Origin: Neisseria shayeganii 871
GTDB taxonomy: Bacteria > Pseudomonadota > Gammaproteobacteria > Burkholderiales > Neisseriaceae
Length of the DNA: 45,989 bases
Assembly (NCBI RefSeq): GCF_000226875.1
Contig: NZ_JH164926.1
Span: forward strand, 1,204,095 to 1,250,083
Direction: 5' to 3'
In this document: piece after piece, positions 30,038 to 39,128 of the stretch
Position numbering within the stretch: position 1 is the stretch's first letter
How the letters are laid out: each line of letters starts with the position of its first letter
Made by a program: the position numbers and the translations under genes
The notes under the pieces: model-generated
What the model was told of the DNA's origin: nothing
Seen by the model: the letters and a program-made list of their open reading frames with translations, nothing else
Database searches by the model: none

Positions 30038-31846
30038 TCAGTCTTTTTTGAAGTGACGGCGGCGTTCCTGCTCAGTCAGATAACGCTTACGCAAACGAAT
30101 GGACTTGGGCGTGATTTCCACCAATTCGTCATCGTCGATAAACTCCACCGCGCTCTCCAGCGTCAGCTTGATCGGCGTGGTCAGGCGCACCGCTTCGTCG
30201 GTGCCGCTGGCGCGCACATTGGTGAGTTTCTTGCCCTTAAGCGGATTTACCACCAAGTCGTTGTCGCGGCTGTGGATGCCGATGATCATGCCTTCGTAAA
30301 TCTTCTCGCCCGGCGACACAAACATGCGGCCGCGGTCTTCCAGATTCCACAAAGCATAAGCCACCGCCTCGCCCTGCTCCTGCGATACCAACACGCCGTT
30401 GTGGCGGCCGGGCATGTCCGGTTTTACCGGCGCATAATCGTCAAATACATGGCTCATCAAGCCGACACCGCGGGTCATGGTCATGAACTCGCCCTGGAAA
30501 CCGATCAGACCGCGGGCCGGAATGTGGTATTCCAAACGGGTGCGGCCGTTGCCGTCGCTTTCCATATTGGTCAGCTCGCCACGACGGCGGCCCAGCTCTT
30601 CCATTACCGCGCCTTGGTTGTCGTCGGGCACATCCACCGTCAGATTTTCATAGGGCTCGCATTTTTGGCCGTCAATCTCGCGGTACACCACCCGCGGCTT
30701 GCCGACCGCCAGCTCATAGCCTTCACGCCGCATGTTTTCCAACAAAATGGTCAGATGCAATTCGCCGCGGCCGGACACACGGAAAATATCGGCGTCTTCG
30801 GTGTCTTCCACCCGCAAAGCCACATTGGTCAGCAATTCTTTTTGCAGACGGTCGCGGATTTGGCGCGAGGTAACAAATTTTCCTTCGGTGCCGGCCAAGG
30901 GCGAGGTGTTGACCATAAAGTCCATGGTCAAGGTCGGCTCGTCCACGCTGAGCATAGGCAAACCTTTGGGGTTGTCTTTGTCGCTAATAGTCACACCGAT
31001 ACCGATGTCCTCGATACCGGAAATGATCACGATGTCACCGGCTTCGGCTTCTTCCAAAGGCACCCGTTCCAAGCCTTTAAAACCGAGCAGCTGGTTGATG
31101 CGGCCTTGGGCTACTTGTTGCTCGTGGTTCATCACCGCCACCACCTGACCGGGCTTGATGCGGCCGTTGAGGATGCGGCCGATGCCTAAGCGGCCGGTAT
31201 AGTTGTCGTAATCCAGCTGGGAAATCTGCAGCTGCAGGGTTTCATCGGCGCTGCCGGAAGGGGGCGGCGTGTGTTTGAGAATGGTGTCAAACAGAGGGCG
31301 CATGTCTTGATTGTCGTCGCCCTCTTCCAGCTTGGCAAAACCGGATAGGCCGGAAGCATAGACAATGGGAAAATCCAGCTGCTCGTCACTGGCGCCCAGC
31401 TTATCAAACAGCTCAAAGGTTTGATCGATCACCCAGCTGGGACGGGCGCTGGGCTTATCAATTTTGTTAATCACCACAATGGGGCGTAAGCCCAAGGCCA
31501 AAGCTTTTTTGGTGACAAAACGGGTTTGCGGCATCGGCCCTTCCTGAGCATCCACCAGCAAGACCACACAATCGACCATGCCCAATACCCGTTCCACTTC
31601 ACCGCCAAAGTCGGCGTGTCCGGGCGTATCGACAATATTGATGTGGTAACCCTCATATTCGATGGCGGTATTTTTGGCCAAAATGGTAATGCCGCGTTCT
31701 TTTTCGATGTCATTGCTGTCCATCACCCGCTCGTCAACCTGTTGGTTGGCACGGAAAGTGCCTGACTGGCGCAGCAATTGGTCAACCAAGGTGGTTTTGC
31801 CGTGGTCCACGTGGGCAATGATGGCGATATTACGGATAGATTTCAT
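30038..31846 (-). CDS. typA: Ribosome-associated GTPase TypA/BipA
   Basis: Translational GTPase of the EF-G superfamily, involved in 50S assembly and stress adaptation. The 602-residue product has AHVDHGKTTLVDQLL (P-loop), RGITILAKNTA (switch I), DTPGHADFGGEVER (switch II) and NKIDKPSARP. EF-G-like domains II, III and V follow, and the BipA-specific C-terminal domain ends in RRRHFKKD. The length is normal. It has a good promoter, and the rplQ terminator separates it from the ribosomal block. Its composition is intermediate between the GC-rich genes and the ribosomal genes. Confidence 0.97.
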   Translation of the reverse strand: MKSIRNIAIIAHVDHGKTTLVDQLLRQSGTFRANQQVDERVMDSNDIEKERGITILAKNTAIEYEGYHINIVDTPGHADFGGEVERVLGMVDCVVLLVDAQEGPMPQTRFVTKKALALGLRPIVVINKIDKPSARPSWVIDQTFELFDKLGASDEQLDFPIVYASGLSGFAKLEEGDDNQDMRPLFDTILKHTPPPSGSADETLQLQISQLDYDNYTGRLGIGRILNGRIKPGQVVAVMNHEQQVAQGRINQLLGFKGLERVPLEEAEAGDIVIISGIEDIGIGVTISDKDNPKGLPMLSVDEPTLTMDFMVNTSPLAGTEGKFVTSRQIRDRLQKELLTNVALRVEDTEDADIFRVSGRGELHLTILLENMRREGYELAVGKPRVVYREIDGQKCEPYENLTVDVPDDNQGAVMEELGRRRGELTNMESDGNGRTRLEYHIPARGLIGFQGEFMTMTRGVGLMSHVFDDYAPVKPDMPGRHNGVLVSQEQGEAVAYALWNLEDRGRMFVSPGEKIYEGMIIGIHSRDNDLVVNPLKGKKLTNVRASGTDEAVRLTTPIKLTLESAVEFIDDDELVEITPKSIRLRKRYLTEQERRRHFKKD

Positions 31847-31884
31847 AAGATATTGAATTCAAATTGAATGGTAAAGACTGGTTG

Positions 31885-31914
31885 ATTATAACAACCCGAC
31901 AAAGATGATGGCAA
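31885..31914 (-). promoter_or_regulatory. Sigma-70 promoter for typA
   Basis: Minus strand TTGCCA (31909-31914), 18-bp spacer, perfect TATAAT (31885-31890), 38 bp before the ATG. Confidence 0.65.
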
Positions 31915-31954
31915 AAACGCGCCGACGCGACCGTCATCTGATCAATCTCGGCTT

Positions 31955-31989
31955 TTATAAAAAAAGGGCCGAAGCAAATCGACCCTTTT
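31955..31989 (-). terminator. Intrinsic terminator of the ribosomal block after rplQ
   Basis: Minus strand stem AAAAGGGTCGA / TCGGCCCTTTT (one G-U pair), 6-nt loop, then a T-run. It lies 26 bp past the rplQ stop. Confidence 0.85.
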
Positions 31990-32015
31990 CAGCGCCTTCT
32001 CAACGTTAGGCGAAA

Positions 32016-32405
32016 TTAATTTTGCTCTGAAGACTCTTCAGTACTGGCAGCCAAATCGGTCAGCTGCACCAAAGCCAAAGGCGCATTGTCACCTTTACGG
32101 AAGCCGTATTTCAAAATACGCACATAGCCGCCGTTCCGGTTTGCAAAACGTACACCCAGCTCATCAAACAGCTTCACAACCACATCACGATCACGAGTAC
32201 GGTTGAACGCCAGACGACGGTTGGCCAAAGAAGGCTTTTTACCCAAAGTAATCAGAGGCTCTACAACGCGACGCAACTCTTTTGCTTTCGGCAGAGTGGT
32301 TACGATGGTTTCATGGGTCAACAAAGAGTTAGCCATGTTACGCAACATGGCAGCACGATGGCTGCTGGTGCGATTCAATTTGCGGTTAGCATTACCATGA
32401 CGCAT
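32016..32405 (-). CDS. rplQ: 50S ribosomal protein L17
   Basis: Large-subunit protein near the exit tunnel. The 129-residue product starts with the invariant MRHGNANRKLNRTSSHRAAM and has a short acidic tail (TEESSEQN). It is the last gene of the alpha operon order rpsM-rpsK-rpsD-rpoA-rplQ, 25 bp after rpoA, and is followed by a strong terminator. Confidence 0.98.
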   Translation of the reverse strand: MRHGNANRKLNRTSSHRAAMLRNMANSLLTHETIVTTLPKAKELRRVVEPLITLGKKPSLANRRLAFNRTRDRDVVVKLFDELGVRFANRNGGYVRILKYGFRKGDNAPLALVQLTDLAASTEESSEQN

Positions 32406-32430
32406 GTCATTATCCTTTTATCATCAATTC

Positions 32431-33414
32431 TTAAAGCTTATCTAAACCGGCAGGCGGCCAAGCTTCCAATTTGGAGCCCAAAGTCAAACCTTTCGAAGCC
32501 AAAACTTCTTTGATTTCATTTAAAGATTTGCGACCCAAATTGGGGGTTTTCAACAGTTCAGTTTCGGTACGCTGAATCAAATCACCGATATAATAGATGT
32601 CTTCTGCCTTCAAGCAATTCGCAGAGCGAACGGTCAATTCTAAGTCATCAACGGGACGCAGCAGAATCGGATCAATCGGTGGCGCTTTTTCTTCAACTTC
32701 TTCAACCGGTGTACCCTGTAGATCAGCAAAAATAGACATCTGATCAATCAAGATACGAGCCGCACTACGCACAGCTTCTTCAGGATCAATCGAGCCATTG
32801 GTTTCAATGTCTAAAATCAAGCAGTCTAAATCTGTCCGCTGTTCTACACGCGCAGGTTCCACATCAAAACTGACTCTGCTGATCGGCGAAAAACTTGCAT
32901 CCAGGTGAATGGCGCCAATTTGCTTGTAATCGTCTTTACGCGTACGATTAGTAACGGACTGGTAGCCACGGCCTTTTTCCACTTTAATGGAGAGCTCAAT
33001 TTTTCCATTATCCGCCAAGTGGCAAATAATGTGATCAGGATTGATGACTTCAACATCGTGCGGCAACTCGAGATCACCTGCAGTCACAATACCGCCACCG
33101 CTCTTTTTTAGACCAACCTGAACAGAGTCACGACCGAGCAACTTAAATACCACTCCTTTAATGTTCAGGAGAATATCAACCACATCCTCCTGAACACCAT
33201 CAAGGGTCGAGTATTCATGCAAGACACCCTCAATAGATACTTCTGTGGGTGCGAAACCATTCATTGATGACAGTAAGATACGCCGCAAAGCATTACCTAA
33301 TGTGTATCCGAAACCACGTTCAAAAGGCTCCATTGAAACCTTAGCACGAGTAGCAGACAAGGCCTCGACGTCAATTTGACGAGGCTTTAAGAATTCGGAA
33401 GTGCTGTTTTGCAT
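32431..33414 (-). CDS. rpoA: DNA-directed RNA polymerase alpha subunit
   Basis: Assembly platform of RNA polymerase and contact for UP elements and activators. The 327-residue product has the N-terminal dimerisation domain (FERGFGYTLGNALRRILLSS), a linker near 235-250 and the C-terminal DNA-binding domain (LELTVRSANCLKAEDIYYIGDL, LKTPNLGRKSLNEIKEVL). The length is typical of beta-proteobacteria. It lies between rpsD and rplQ in the alpha operon. Confidence 0.98.
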   Translation of the reverse strand: MQNSTSEFLKPRQIDVEALSATRAKVSMEPFERGFGYTLGNALRRILLSSMNGFAPTEVSIEGVLHEYSTLDGVQEDVVDILLNIKGVVFKLLGRDSVQVGLKKSGGGIVTAGDLELPHDVEVINPDHIICHLADNGKIELSIKVEKGRGYQSVTNRTRKDDYKQIGAIHLDASFSPISRVSFDVEPARVEQRTDLDCLILDIETNGSIDPEEAVRSAARILIDQMSIFADLQGTPVEEVEEKAPPIDPILLRPVDDLELTVRSANCLKAEDIYYIGDLIQRTETELLKTPNLGRKSLNEIKEVLASKGLTLGSKLEAWPPAGLDKL

Positions 33415-33441
33415 TTAACGGTCCCTCACTGAGTTAATGGA

Positions 33442-34062
33442 TTATTTCGAGTAGAATTCAACCACTAACTGTTCATTAATATCGCCGTACAGTTCAGCAC
33501 GATCAGGCATATTTTTGAAAGTTCCCTCTAATTTATCGGTGTCTACGCTCACCCAGCCGGGCAAGCCGATTTGAGTAGCCAAATTCATCGCCTCCAAGAT
33601 GCGTGCCTGTTTTTTCGCTTTTTCACGAACGGATACCACATCACCAGGCTTCACTTGGAATGAAGGAATATTCACTACTTGGCCATTTACCAAAATGGCT
33701 TTATGAGAGACCAATTGACGCGCTTCTGCACGAGTCGAACCAAATCCCATCCGATAGACCACATTATCTAAACGAGATTCTAAAAGTTGCAAAAGCAGCT
33801 CACCAGTTGAGCCTTTACGGCGGGCAGCCTCAGCAAAGTAACGTCTGAATTGACGCTCTAATACACCGTAAATACGACGAATTTTTTGTTTTTCACGCAA
33901 TTGCAGACCATAATCAGACAGTCTGCCACGGCGTGCACCATGCTGTCCTGGTGCACTGTCTAGTTTACATTTAGATTCCAAAGAACGACGAGCGCTCTTC
34001 AAAAAAAGATCCGTACCTTCACGGCGCGATAACTTACATTTAGGACCGATATAACGTGCCAT
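33442..34062 (-). CDS. rpsD: 30S ribosomal protein S4
   Basis: Primary 16S rRNA binder. In enteric bacteria it represses the alpha operon by binding a leader RNA; no such site was identified here. The 206-residue product starts MARYIGPKCKLSRREGTDLF and has the S4 RNA-binding domain (LDNVVYRMGFGSTRAEARQL, HKAILVNGQVVNIPS). The Cys residues near the N-terminus do not form the four-Cys zinc site of some S4 proteins. Confidence 0.98.
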   Translation of the reverse strand: MARYIGPKCKLSRREGTDLFLKSARRSLESKCKLDSAPGQHGARRGRLSDYGLQLREKQKIRRIYGVLERQFRRYFAEAARRKGSTGELLLQLLESRLDNVVYRMGFGSTRAEARQLVSHKAILVNGQVVNIPSFQVKPGDVVSVREKAKKQARILEAMNLATQIGLPGWVSVDTDKLEGTFKNMPDRAELYGDINEQLVVEFYSK

Positions 34063-34080
34063 ATCTCACTACTCCAAAAA

Positions 34081-34476
34081 TTAAATACGACGCTTCTTAG
34101 GCGGACGGCAACCGTTATGAGGCAACGGGGTAACGTCTGTAATACTGGTAATTTTGAAACCAAGAGCATTGAGAGCACGAACAGAAGATTCTCGGCCGGG
34201 ACCAGGGCCTTTGATGCGAACTTCCAAATTTTTCACGCCATACTCTTGGGCAACTTTACCAGCGGCTTCTGCTGCTACTTGAGCAGCAAACGGTGTACTT
34301 TTACGCGAACCTTTAAAACCAGCGCCGCCAGAGGTAGCCCAAGATAATGCATTGCCTTGACGGTCAGTGATGGTAATAATGGTATTGTTGAAAGATGCAT
34401 GAACATGCACAATACCTTCACTTACGGTTTTGCGTACTTTTTTACGTACACGCGAGGCTGTGTTTGCTTTAGCCAT
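34081..34476 (-). CDS. rpsK: 30S ribosomal protein S11
   Basis: Platform protein of the small subunit at the mRNA exit. The 131-residue product starts [14 protein letters not shown]; the frame also allows one extra Met, so the start is chosen by family length. It has [20 protein letters not shown] and the C-terminal [16 protein letters not shown]. It lies 18 bp before rpsD in the alpha operon. Confidence 0.98.
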
Positions 34477-34499
34477 CAATTAAATCCTTAAGAAAGAAA

Positions 34500-34862
34500 T
34501 TATTTTTTACCTGCAATTGCCTTGCGCGGACCTTTACGAGTACGAGCATTGGTTCTCGTACGCTGTCCCCTACAGGGCAAACCACGACGATGACGGAAGC
34601 CACGATAGCAGCCCATATCCATCAGACGCTTGATATTCATCGTTACTTCACGGCGCAAGTCACCTTCAACTTCATATTTAGAAACCTGCTCACGTAAAGC
34701 ATCCAATTGTGATTCATCCAAGTCTTTCACTTTGGTGCTGGCATTCACACCAGCAGCCTCGCAAATTAACTTGGCACGAGTAGCACCAATACCGTAAATA
34801 GCCTGCAGGCCAATAACGATATGTGCATGATTAGGGATATTTACCCCTGCAATACGAGCCAT
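34500..34862 (-). CDS. rpsM: 30S ribosomal protein S13
   Basis: Head protein that contacts the P-site tRNA and forms bridges to the large subunit. The 120-residue product starts MARIAGVNIPNHAHIVIGLQ and ends with the basic tail RTRTNARTRKGPRKAIAGKK that reaches the decoding centre. It is the first gene of the alpha group, 76 bp after rpmJ; no clear separate promoter is seen in that gap. Confidence 0.98.
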   Translation of the reverse strand: MARIAGVNIPNHAHIVIGLQAIYGIGATRAKLICEAAGVNASTKVKDLDESQLDALREQVSKYEVEGDLRREVTMNIKRLMDMGCYRGFRHRRGLPCRGQRTRTNARTRKGPRKAIAGKK

Positions 34863-34938
34863 ACTTAATTCCTTAATTTGGCAACCAATTAATTAACAAA
34901 CAAATCATCACTAAACTTAGGCCAATCGATTTAATACA

Positions 34939-35052
34939 TCAACCTTGACGCTGCTTGTGACGCGGATCTGTACAAATTACCCGTACCACCCTATTTCGGC
35001 GGATAATTTTACAATTACGACATATTTTCTTTACAGATGGTTGAACACGCAT
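34939..35052 (-). CDS. rpmJ: 50S ribosomal protein L36
   Basis: The smallest ribosomal protein here, 37 residues, beginning MRVQPSVKKICRNCKIIRRN and ending CTDPRHKQRQG. The zinc ribbon is intact (Cys11, Cys14, Cys27, His32), so this is the zinc-binding C+ form. A paralogous C- form, if present in the genome, is outside this window. It lies 18 bp after infA and 76 bp before rpsM. Confidence 0.96.
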   Translation of the reverse strand: MRVQPSVKKICRNCKIIRRNRVVRVICTDPRHKQRQG

Positions 35053-35070
35053 TTCATTTCCTTTTTAAAA

Positions 35071-35289
35071 TTAACGGGCTCGAAAAACAATTCGCGCACG
35101 CGATAAATCATAAGGCGTCATCTCAACAGTAACTTTATCACCGGGAGAGATCCTGATATAGTGCATACGCATCTTACCAGAAATATGCCCCAACACCTCA
35201 TGACCATTCTCCAACTTTACTTTAAAAGTTGCATTAGGAAGAGTCTCCAAAATCTCCCCCTGCATTTGAATAGTATCTTCTTTAGCCAT
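35071..35289 (-). CDS. infA: Translation initiation factor IF-1
   Basis: Binds the A site of the 30S subunit during initiation. The 72-residue product is one OB-fold S1 domain: MAKEDTIQMQGEILETLPN, then VLGHISGKMRMHYIRI and a terminal YDLSRARIVFRAR. Its place between secY and rpmJ is usual in beta-proteobacteria; in E. coli it lies elsewhere. It is co-directional with short gaps (26 bp from secY, 18 bp to rpmJ). Confidence 0.98.
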   Translation of the reverse strand: MAKEDTIQMQGEILETLPNATFKVKLENGHEVLGHISGKMRMHYIRISPGDKVTVEMTPYDLSRARIVFRAR

Positions 35290-35315
35290 AAATCTCTTAA
35301 ATTGAATTAATCTAA

Positions 35316-36623
35316 TTATCTTCTTGCCGCAGGCTTACGCAACAAATGTTCATATTGTTGATTCATACGATATGAGGCAATTTGTGTTCCAAAGTCCATC
35401 GTCACCACCACCAAAATAAGCAGCGAAGTACCACCAAGGTAAAAAGGAATACTCAACATTCCAGTTACAAATTCAGGAATCAAACAAACAATAGTTATAT
35501 AGAGTGCACCAAAAAAAGTCAGATGCAAAACAACTTTTTCTAGATATCGCGATGTTTGCTCACCAGGCCTAATACCAGGAACAAAAGCGCCACTCTTCTT
35601 CAGATTTTCTGCCATTTCTCTTGGACTGAATACCAAAGCAGTATAAAAATAGCAAAAAAAGATAATGGCAACGGCAAAAATAATCACATACAGAGGTTCA
35701 CCATGCTGTAGATACGCTGCCAATCTGGTAATCCAATTATCAGCACCGGATACACCCGCCCAGCTAACGATCTGAGACGGAAACAAAATAATGCTGGAAG
35801 CGAAAATTGGTGGGATAACTCCAGCCATATTCAGCTTAAAAGGCATATGAGTAGTTTGACCTTGAACAATGCGATTACCCACTTGCCGTTTAGCATAGTG
35901 AATAGGAATCTTTCTTTGAGCACTTTCAATATAGACAACTACATAAATCAGAAGTAGCGCACCTAACACAATAAATAATGCAGTCAAATAATGCAGTGTT
36001 CCATCCGCCGTCATAGAAAATAACTGACCAATACTACTCGGCAAAGTAGCAATAATTCCCGCCGTAATAATCAAAGAAATTCCGTTACCAATTCCACGTT
36101 CTGTTATCTGTTCACCTAGCCACATTAAGAACATAGTCCCAGTAACCAAGCACACAACACCAGAAACAAAAAACTCCAATTTAGGAATTGAAACAATACC
36201 TTGCTGATAAACAATACCCGTAGCAAACAAGCTTTGCACAAAAGCCAAAGCTAATGTAGCCCATCTGGTGTATTTAGTTAGAACACGCCGACCAGATTCC
36301 CCCTCCTTCTTCAAAGCTTTCAAGGAAGGAACAATTTCTGAACCAAGCTGAATAATAATAGAAGCAGAAATATAAGGCATAATACCAATAGCAAACAGAC
36401 TGAATCTTTCCAAAGATCCTCCGGAAAACATATTCAGCATACCCAAAATACCTGCGTTACTATTGCTATTTTGAAATAATTGAGCCAATGCAGCAGCATC
36501 TACACCAGGAACTGGTATATGTGCCCCAATACGAAAAACAATGAGTGCACCAAGCAAAAATAGCAATCGGCTTCTTAAATCGCCTAATTTAGCCACTCCT
36601 GATGTAGATTGCTTTGCTAACAC
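35316..36623 (-). CDS. secY: Preprotein translocase subunit SecY
   Basis: Central channel of the Sec translocon in the inner membrane. The 435-residue product has ten predicted membrane segments. Signatures are ALIVFRIGAHIPVPGVD, MLNMFSGGSLERFSLFAIGI (plug region), PYISASIIIQL and, late in the protein, GIRPGEQTSRYLEKV. The length is typical. It follows rplO by 14 bp in the spc group and is among the more A+T-rich genes in the window. Confidence 0.98.
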   Translation of the reverse strand: MLAKQSTSGVAKLGDLRSRLLFLLGALIVFRIGAHIPVPGVDAAALAQLFQNSNSNAGILGMLNMFSGGSLERFSLFAIGIMPYISASIIIQLGSEIVPSLKALKKEGESGRRVLTKYTRWATLALAFVQSLFATGIVYQQGIVSIPKLEFFVSGVVCLVTGTMFLMWLGEQITERGIGNGISLIITAGIIATLPSSIGQLFSMTADGTLHYLTALFIVLGALLLIYVVVYIESAQRKIPIHYAKRQVGNRIVQGQTTHMPFKLNMAGVIPPIFASSIILFPSQIVSWAGVSGADNWITRLAAYLQHGEPLYVIIFAVAIIFFCYFYTALVFSPREMAENLKKSGAFVPGIRPGEQTSRYLEKVVLHLTFFGALYITIVCLIPEFVTGMLSIPFYLGGTSLLILVVVTMDFGTQIASYRMNQQYEHLLRKPAARR

Positions 36624-36637
36624 GTTACTTACCCTAA

Positions 36638-37069
36638 TTATTTAATACTACCGCCCGCGGACTCGATCGCTTCTCTCGCTCCAGCAGTCAACTTGATACC
36701 GCTTAACTGAAAAGCCTGTTTTGCTTCACCACCAGCAATTAATTTAACACTCAAAGCATTATTCGGAATCAAACCAGCTTGCTTTAATGTTAATAAATCA
36801 ATTTCATTAACCGCCAAAGCATTCAAATCTGAAACTTTCAGCTCTGCATTAAATGCAGCAGTCAATGATTTAAAGCCTCGCTTAGGTAAGCGGCGTTGCA
36901 AGGGCATCTGCCCCCCTTCAAAACCAACTTTATGGAAGCCACCAGAACGACTTTTTTGACCTTTATGGCCTCGGCCGCCTGTTTTACCTAAGCCGCTGCC
37001 AATGCCACGACCTACCCTGCGTCGTGCATGTTTAGCCCCTTCTGCTGGCTGAATACTATTCAGAAACAT
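36638..37069 (-). CDS. rplO: 50S ribosomal protein L15
   Basis: Late assembly protein of the large subunit. The 143-residue product has the N-terminal basic Gly-rich extension RRVGRGIGSGLGKTGGRGHK that threads into 23S rRNA and a globular C-terminal part ending SAGGSIK. It starts one base after the rpmD stop, so the two are tightly coupled. Confidence 0.98.
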   Translation of the reverse strand: MFLNSIQPAEGAKHARRRVGRGIGSGLGKTGGRGHKGQKSRSGGFHKVGFEGGQMPLQRRLPKRGFKSLTAAFNAELKVSDLNALAVNEIDLLTLKQAGLIPNNALSVKLIAGGEAKQAFQLSGIKLTAGAREAIESAGGSIK

Positions 37070-37070
37070 C

Positions 37071-37256
37071 TTATCCCTCCACCTTCAAAAGGTAGCTTAC
37101 CTTATTAATCATGCCCCGATTTTCGGGAGTATCCAGTACTTCAACGGTATGTTCACGATGCCTTAAGCCTAAACCCTTAACACAGGCACGGTGACTTTTG
37201 ATCGTACCGATCAAACTTCTAACCAAGGTCACTTTAATCTTTTTTTGCTCAGTCAT
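37071..37256 (-). CDS. rpmD: 50S ribosomal protein L30
   Basis: Small 61-residue protein with the KVTLVRSLIGTIKSHRACV signature and a C-terminal MINKVSYLLKVEG. Two in-frame ATGs lie six bases apart. The second (37256) gives the usual length and has a better distance from the AGGAG inside the end of rpsE. It overlaps rpsE by 8 bp, so translation is probably coupled. Confidence 0.95.
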   Translation of the reverse strand: MTEQKKIKVTLVRSLIGTIKSHRACVKGLGLRHREHTVEVLDTPENRGMINKVSYLLKVEG

Positions 37257-37770
37257 TGCCATTGACTCCTAAAATATCTTCTACAGCCAATCCACGTTTA
37301 GCTGCAATTTCAGCCGGAGTATAAAGTTTGGATAGACCATCTAAAGTTGCACGAACGATATTGTAGGGGTTGGTTGAACCGTGTACTTTTGCAGAAATAT
37401 TATGGATACCCATCGCATCAAATACTAAACGCATAGGTCCACCAGCTTTCACCCCGCTACCTTCTTTCGCAGGCTGCATAAATACCCTAGTTGCACCATG
37501 CTTGCCTATTACTTCATGATGAATTGTTCCATTTTTTAATGGAATTTTAATCATTGAACGCCGTGCTTGATCCATTGCTTTTTGTACAGCAACAGGTACT
37601 TCCTTAGACTTACCCTTACCCATACCAATTCGACCATCTCCATCACCAACTACAGTCAGTGCAGAAAAGGCCATAATTCGGCCACCTTTCACCACTTTAG
37701 TCACGCGGTTAACAGCTACCATTTTTTCAATCAGGCCATCGCCGCGCTCTTCCATTTCATTTTTTGCCAT
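37249..37770 (-). CDS. rpsE: 30S ribosomal protein S5
   Basis: Accuracy protein of the small subunit; mutations in it can cause spectinomycin resistance in the family. The 173-residue product has the double-stranded-RNA-like N-terminal domain (LIEKMVAVNRVTKVVKGGRI) and VFMQPAKEGSGVKAGGPMR. The loop VNRVTKVVKGG, where resistance changes occur, looks wild type. It is followed by overlapping rpmD. Confidence 0.98.
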   Translation of the reverse strand: MAKNEMEERGDGLIEKMVAVNRVTKVVKGGRIMAFSALTVVGDGDGRIGMGKGKSKEVPVAVQKAMDQARRSMIKIPLKNGTIHHEVIGKHGATRVFMQPAKEGSGVKAGGPMRLVFDAMGIHNISAKVHGSTNPYNIVRATLDGLSKLYTPAEIAAKRGLAVEDILGVNGND

Positions 37771-37802
37771 CTTATTTAAAGACTCCAGAATTTTATTTAG
37801 TT

Positions 37803-38156
37803 TTAAAAGCTCAAGCCATTTTCACGGGCAGCTTCAGCCAAGGCCTTCACACGACCGTGATACTGAAATCCAGATCGATCGAATGCAACTCTTTCGATAC
37901 CAGCATTTTTCGCTTTTTCTGCAATTCTTTTACCAATGATGGCCGCAGCTTCAACAGTACTACCAGATTTAATAACAGAGCGAACCTCAGCTTCCAATGT
38001 TGAGGCGGAGGCTAATACTCGATCACCTTCTGCATTAATTACTTGTGCATAGATATGATTATTTGTACGGAAAACACACAGTCGTACCATTTTCAATGCT
38101 GCGATACGCGAACGAGTTTTACGCGCCCGACGCAGTCTAGTCATATGCTTATTCAT
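37803..38156 (-). CDS. rplR: 50S ribosomal protein L18
   Basis: 5S rRNA-binding protein of the central protuberance. The 117-residue product has the basic N-terminus MNKHMTRLRRARKTRSRIAA, then VRLCVFRTNNHIYAQVI and the terminal SGFQYHGRVKALAEAARENG. It lies 17 bp after rplF and 32 bp before rpsE in the spc order. Confidence 0.98.
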   Translation of the reverse strand: MNKHMTRLRRARKTRSRIAALKMVRLCVFRTNNHIYAQVINAEGDRVLASASTLEAEVRSVIKSGSTVEAAAIIGKRIAEKAKNAGIERVAFDRSGFQYHGRVKALAEAARENGLSF

Positions 38157-38173
38157 ATAAATATGGGCCTCAA

Positions 38174-38707
38174 TTATTTTTTCTTAGCTTCTTTCATTAC
38201 AACAACTTCGCCAACATAGCGAACACCCTTGCCTTTGTAAGGCTCAGGCGGGCGAAATGCACGAATTTCAGCTGCTACCTGCCCAACCGCCTGTTTATCA
38301 GCACCAAAAAGAACAATTTCTGTCTGACTGGGGGTTTGAACACTCACACCTTGAGGCATTTCATACACAACCGGATGAGAAAAACCTAAAGATAAGTTCA
38401 ACACAGAGCCCTGTGCTTGAGCCCGATAACCTACCCCAATGAGTTGAAGGCGCTTTTCAAAGCCTTCCGCAACACCTTTGACCATATTCGCTATAATTGC
38501 ACGAATTGTTCCAGACATTGCATTGGCTTGTTTACTATCAGAAGATGGAGAAAAAAGTAATTTATCATCACTTTGTTCAATATTTACATCACCGTTTAAA
38601 GGAAGTGATAGCTCACCATTTTTACCTTTAACAGTTAATACTTCCGCTCCAAATTTAATTTCCACACCAGCAGGAACGATTACTGGATTTTTTGCTACGC
38701 GAGACAT
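38174..38707 (-). CDS. rplF: 50S ribosomal protein L6
   Basis: Two-domain protein near the factor-binding site. The 177-residue product starts MSRVAKNPVIVPAGVEIKFG. It has the duplicated L6 fold with GVGYRAQAQGSVLNLSLGFS in the second half and the RPPEPYKGKGVRYVGE signature close to the C-terminus. It lies 15 bp after rpsH. Confidence 0.98.
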   Translation of the reverse strand: MSRVAKNPVIVPAGVEIKFGAEVLTVKGKNGELSLPLNGDVNIEQSDDKLLFSPSSDSKQANAMSGTIRAIIANMVKGVAEGFEKRLQLIGVGYRAQAQGSVLNLSLGFSHPVVYEMPQGVSVQTPSQTEIVLFGADKQAVGQVAAEIRAFRPPEPYKGKGVRYVGEVVVMKEAKKK

Positions 38708-38722
38708 AACAATTCCTTCTGG

Positions 38723-39115
38723 TTAGGCAACAATGCACAACAACTCACCGCCAACACCTTCGCTCCGGGCTTTGCGATCAGTCATCACACCCCGGGAAGT
38801 GCTTACAATCGCAATTCCCAAGCCATTCATTACTGCCGGAATTTGATTAGACGGCTTATAAACACGCAAACCGGGACGAGAAACGCGCTTGATTTGGTCA
38901 ATAACCGGCTTACCAGAATAATATTTTAATTGAATTTCCAATACAGGCTTCGCATCAGCAGAAATTGTATAATCTTCTACATAGCCTTCTTCTTTCAAAA
39001 CTTGAGCAATCGCTTTTTTCAGTTTTGATGAGGGCATTGCAACTACAGCTTTATTCGCGCGCTGTGCATTGCGGATACGGGTTAACATATCGGAAATAGG
39101 ATCATGCATACTCAT
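38723..39115 (-). CDS. rpsH: 30S ribosomal protein S8
   Basis: Central-domain 16S rRNA binder; in E. coli it represses the spc operon by binding the rplE leader. The 130-residue product starts MSMHDPISDMLTRIRNAQ and ends with the RNA-binding motif STSRGVMTDRKARSEGVGGE. Whether an S8-like RNA target exists before rplE here was not resolved. It lies 13 bp after rpsN. Confidence 0.98.
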   Translation of the reverse strand: MSMHDPISDMLTRIRNAQRANKAVVAMPSSKLKKAIAQVLKEEGYVEDYTISADAKPVLEIQLKYYSGKPVIDQIKRVSRPGLRVYKPSNQIPAVMNGLGIAIVSTSRGVMTDRKARSEGVGGELLCIVA

Positions 39116-39128
39116 TTAACTTCTCCCA

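Noticed and set aside
29894..31189. Long plus-strand frame opposite typA
   Set aside because: Antisense shadow of typA, whose GTPase motifs are all intact.
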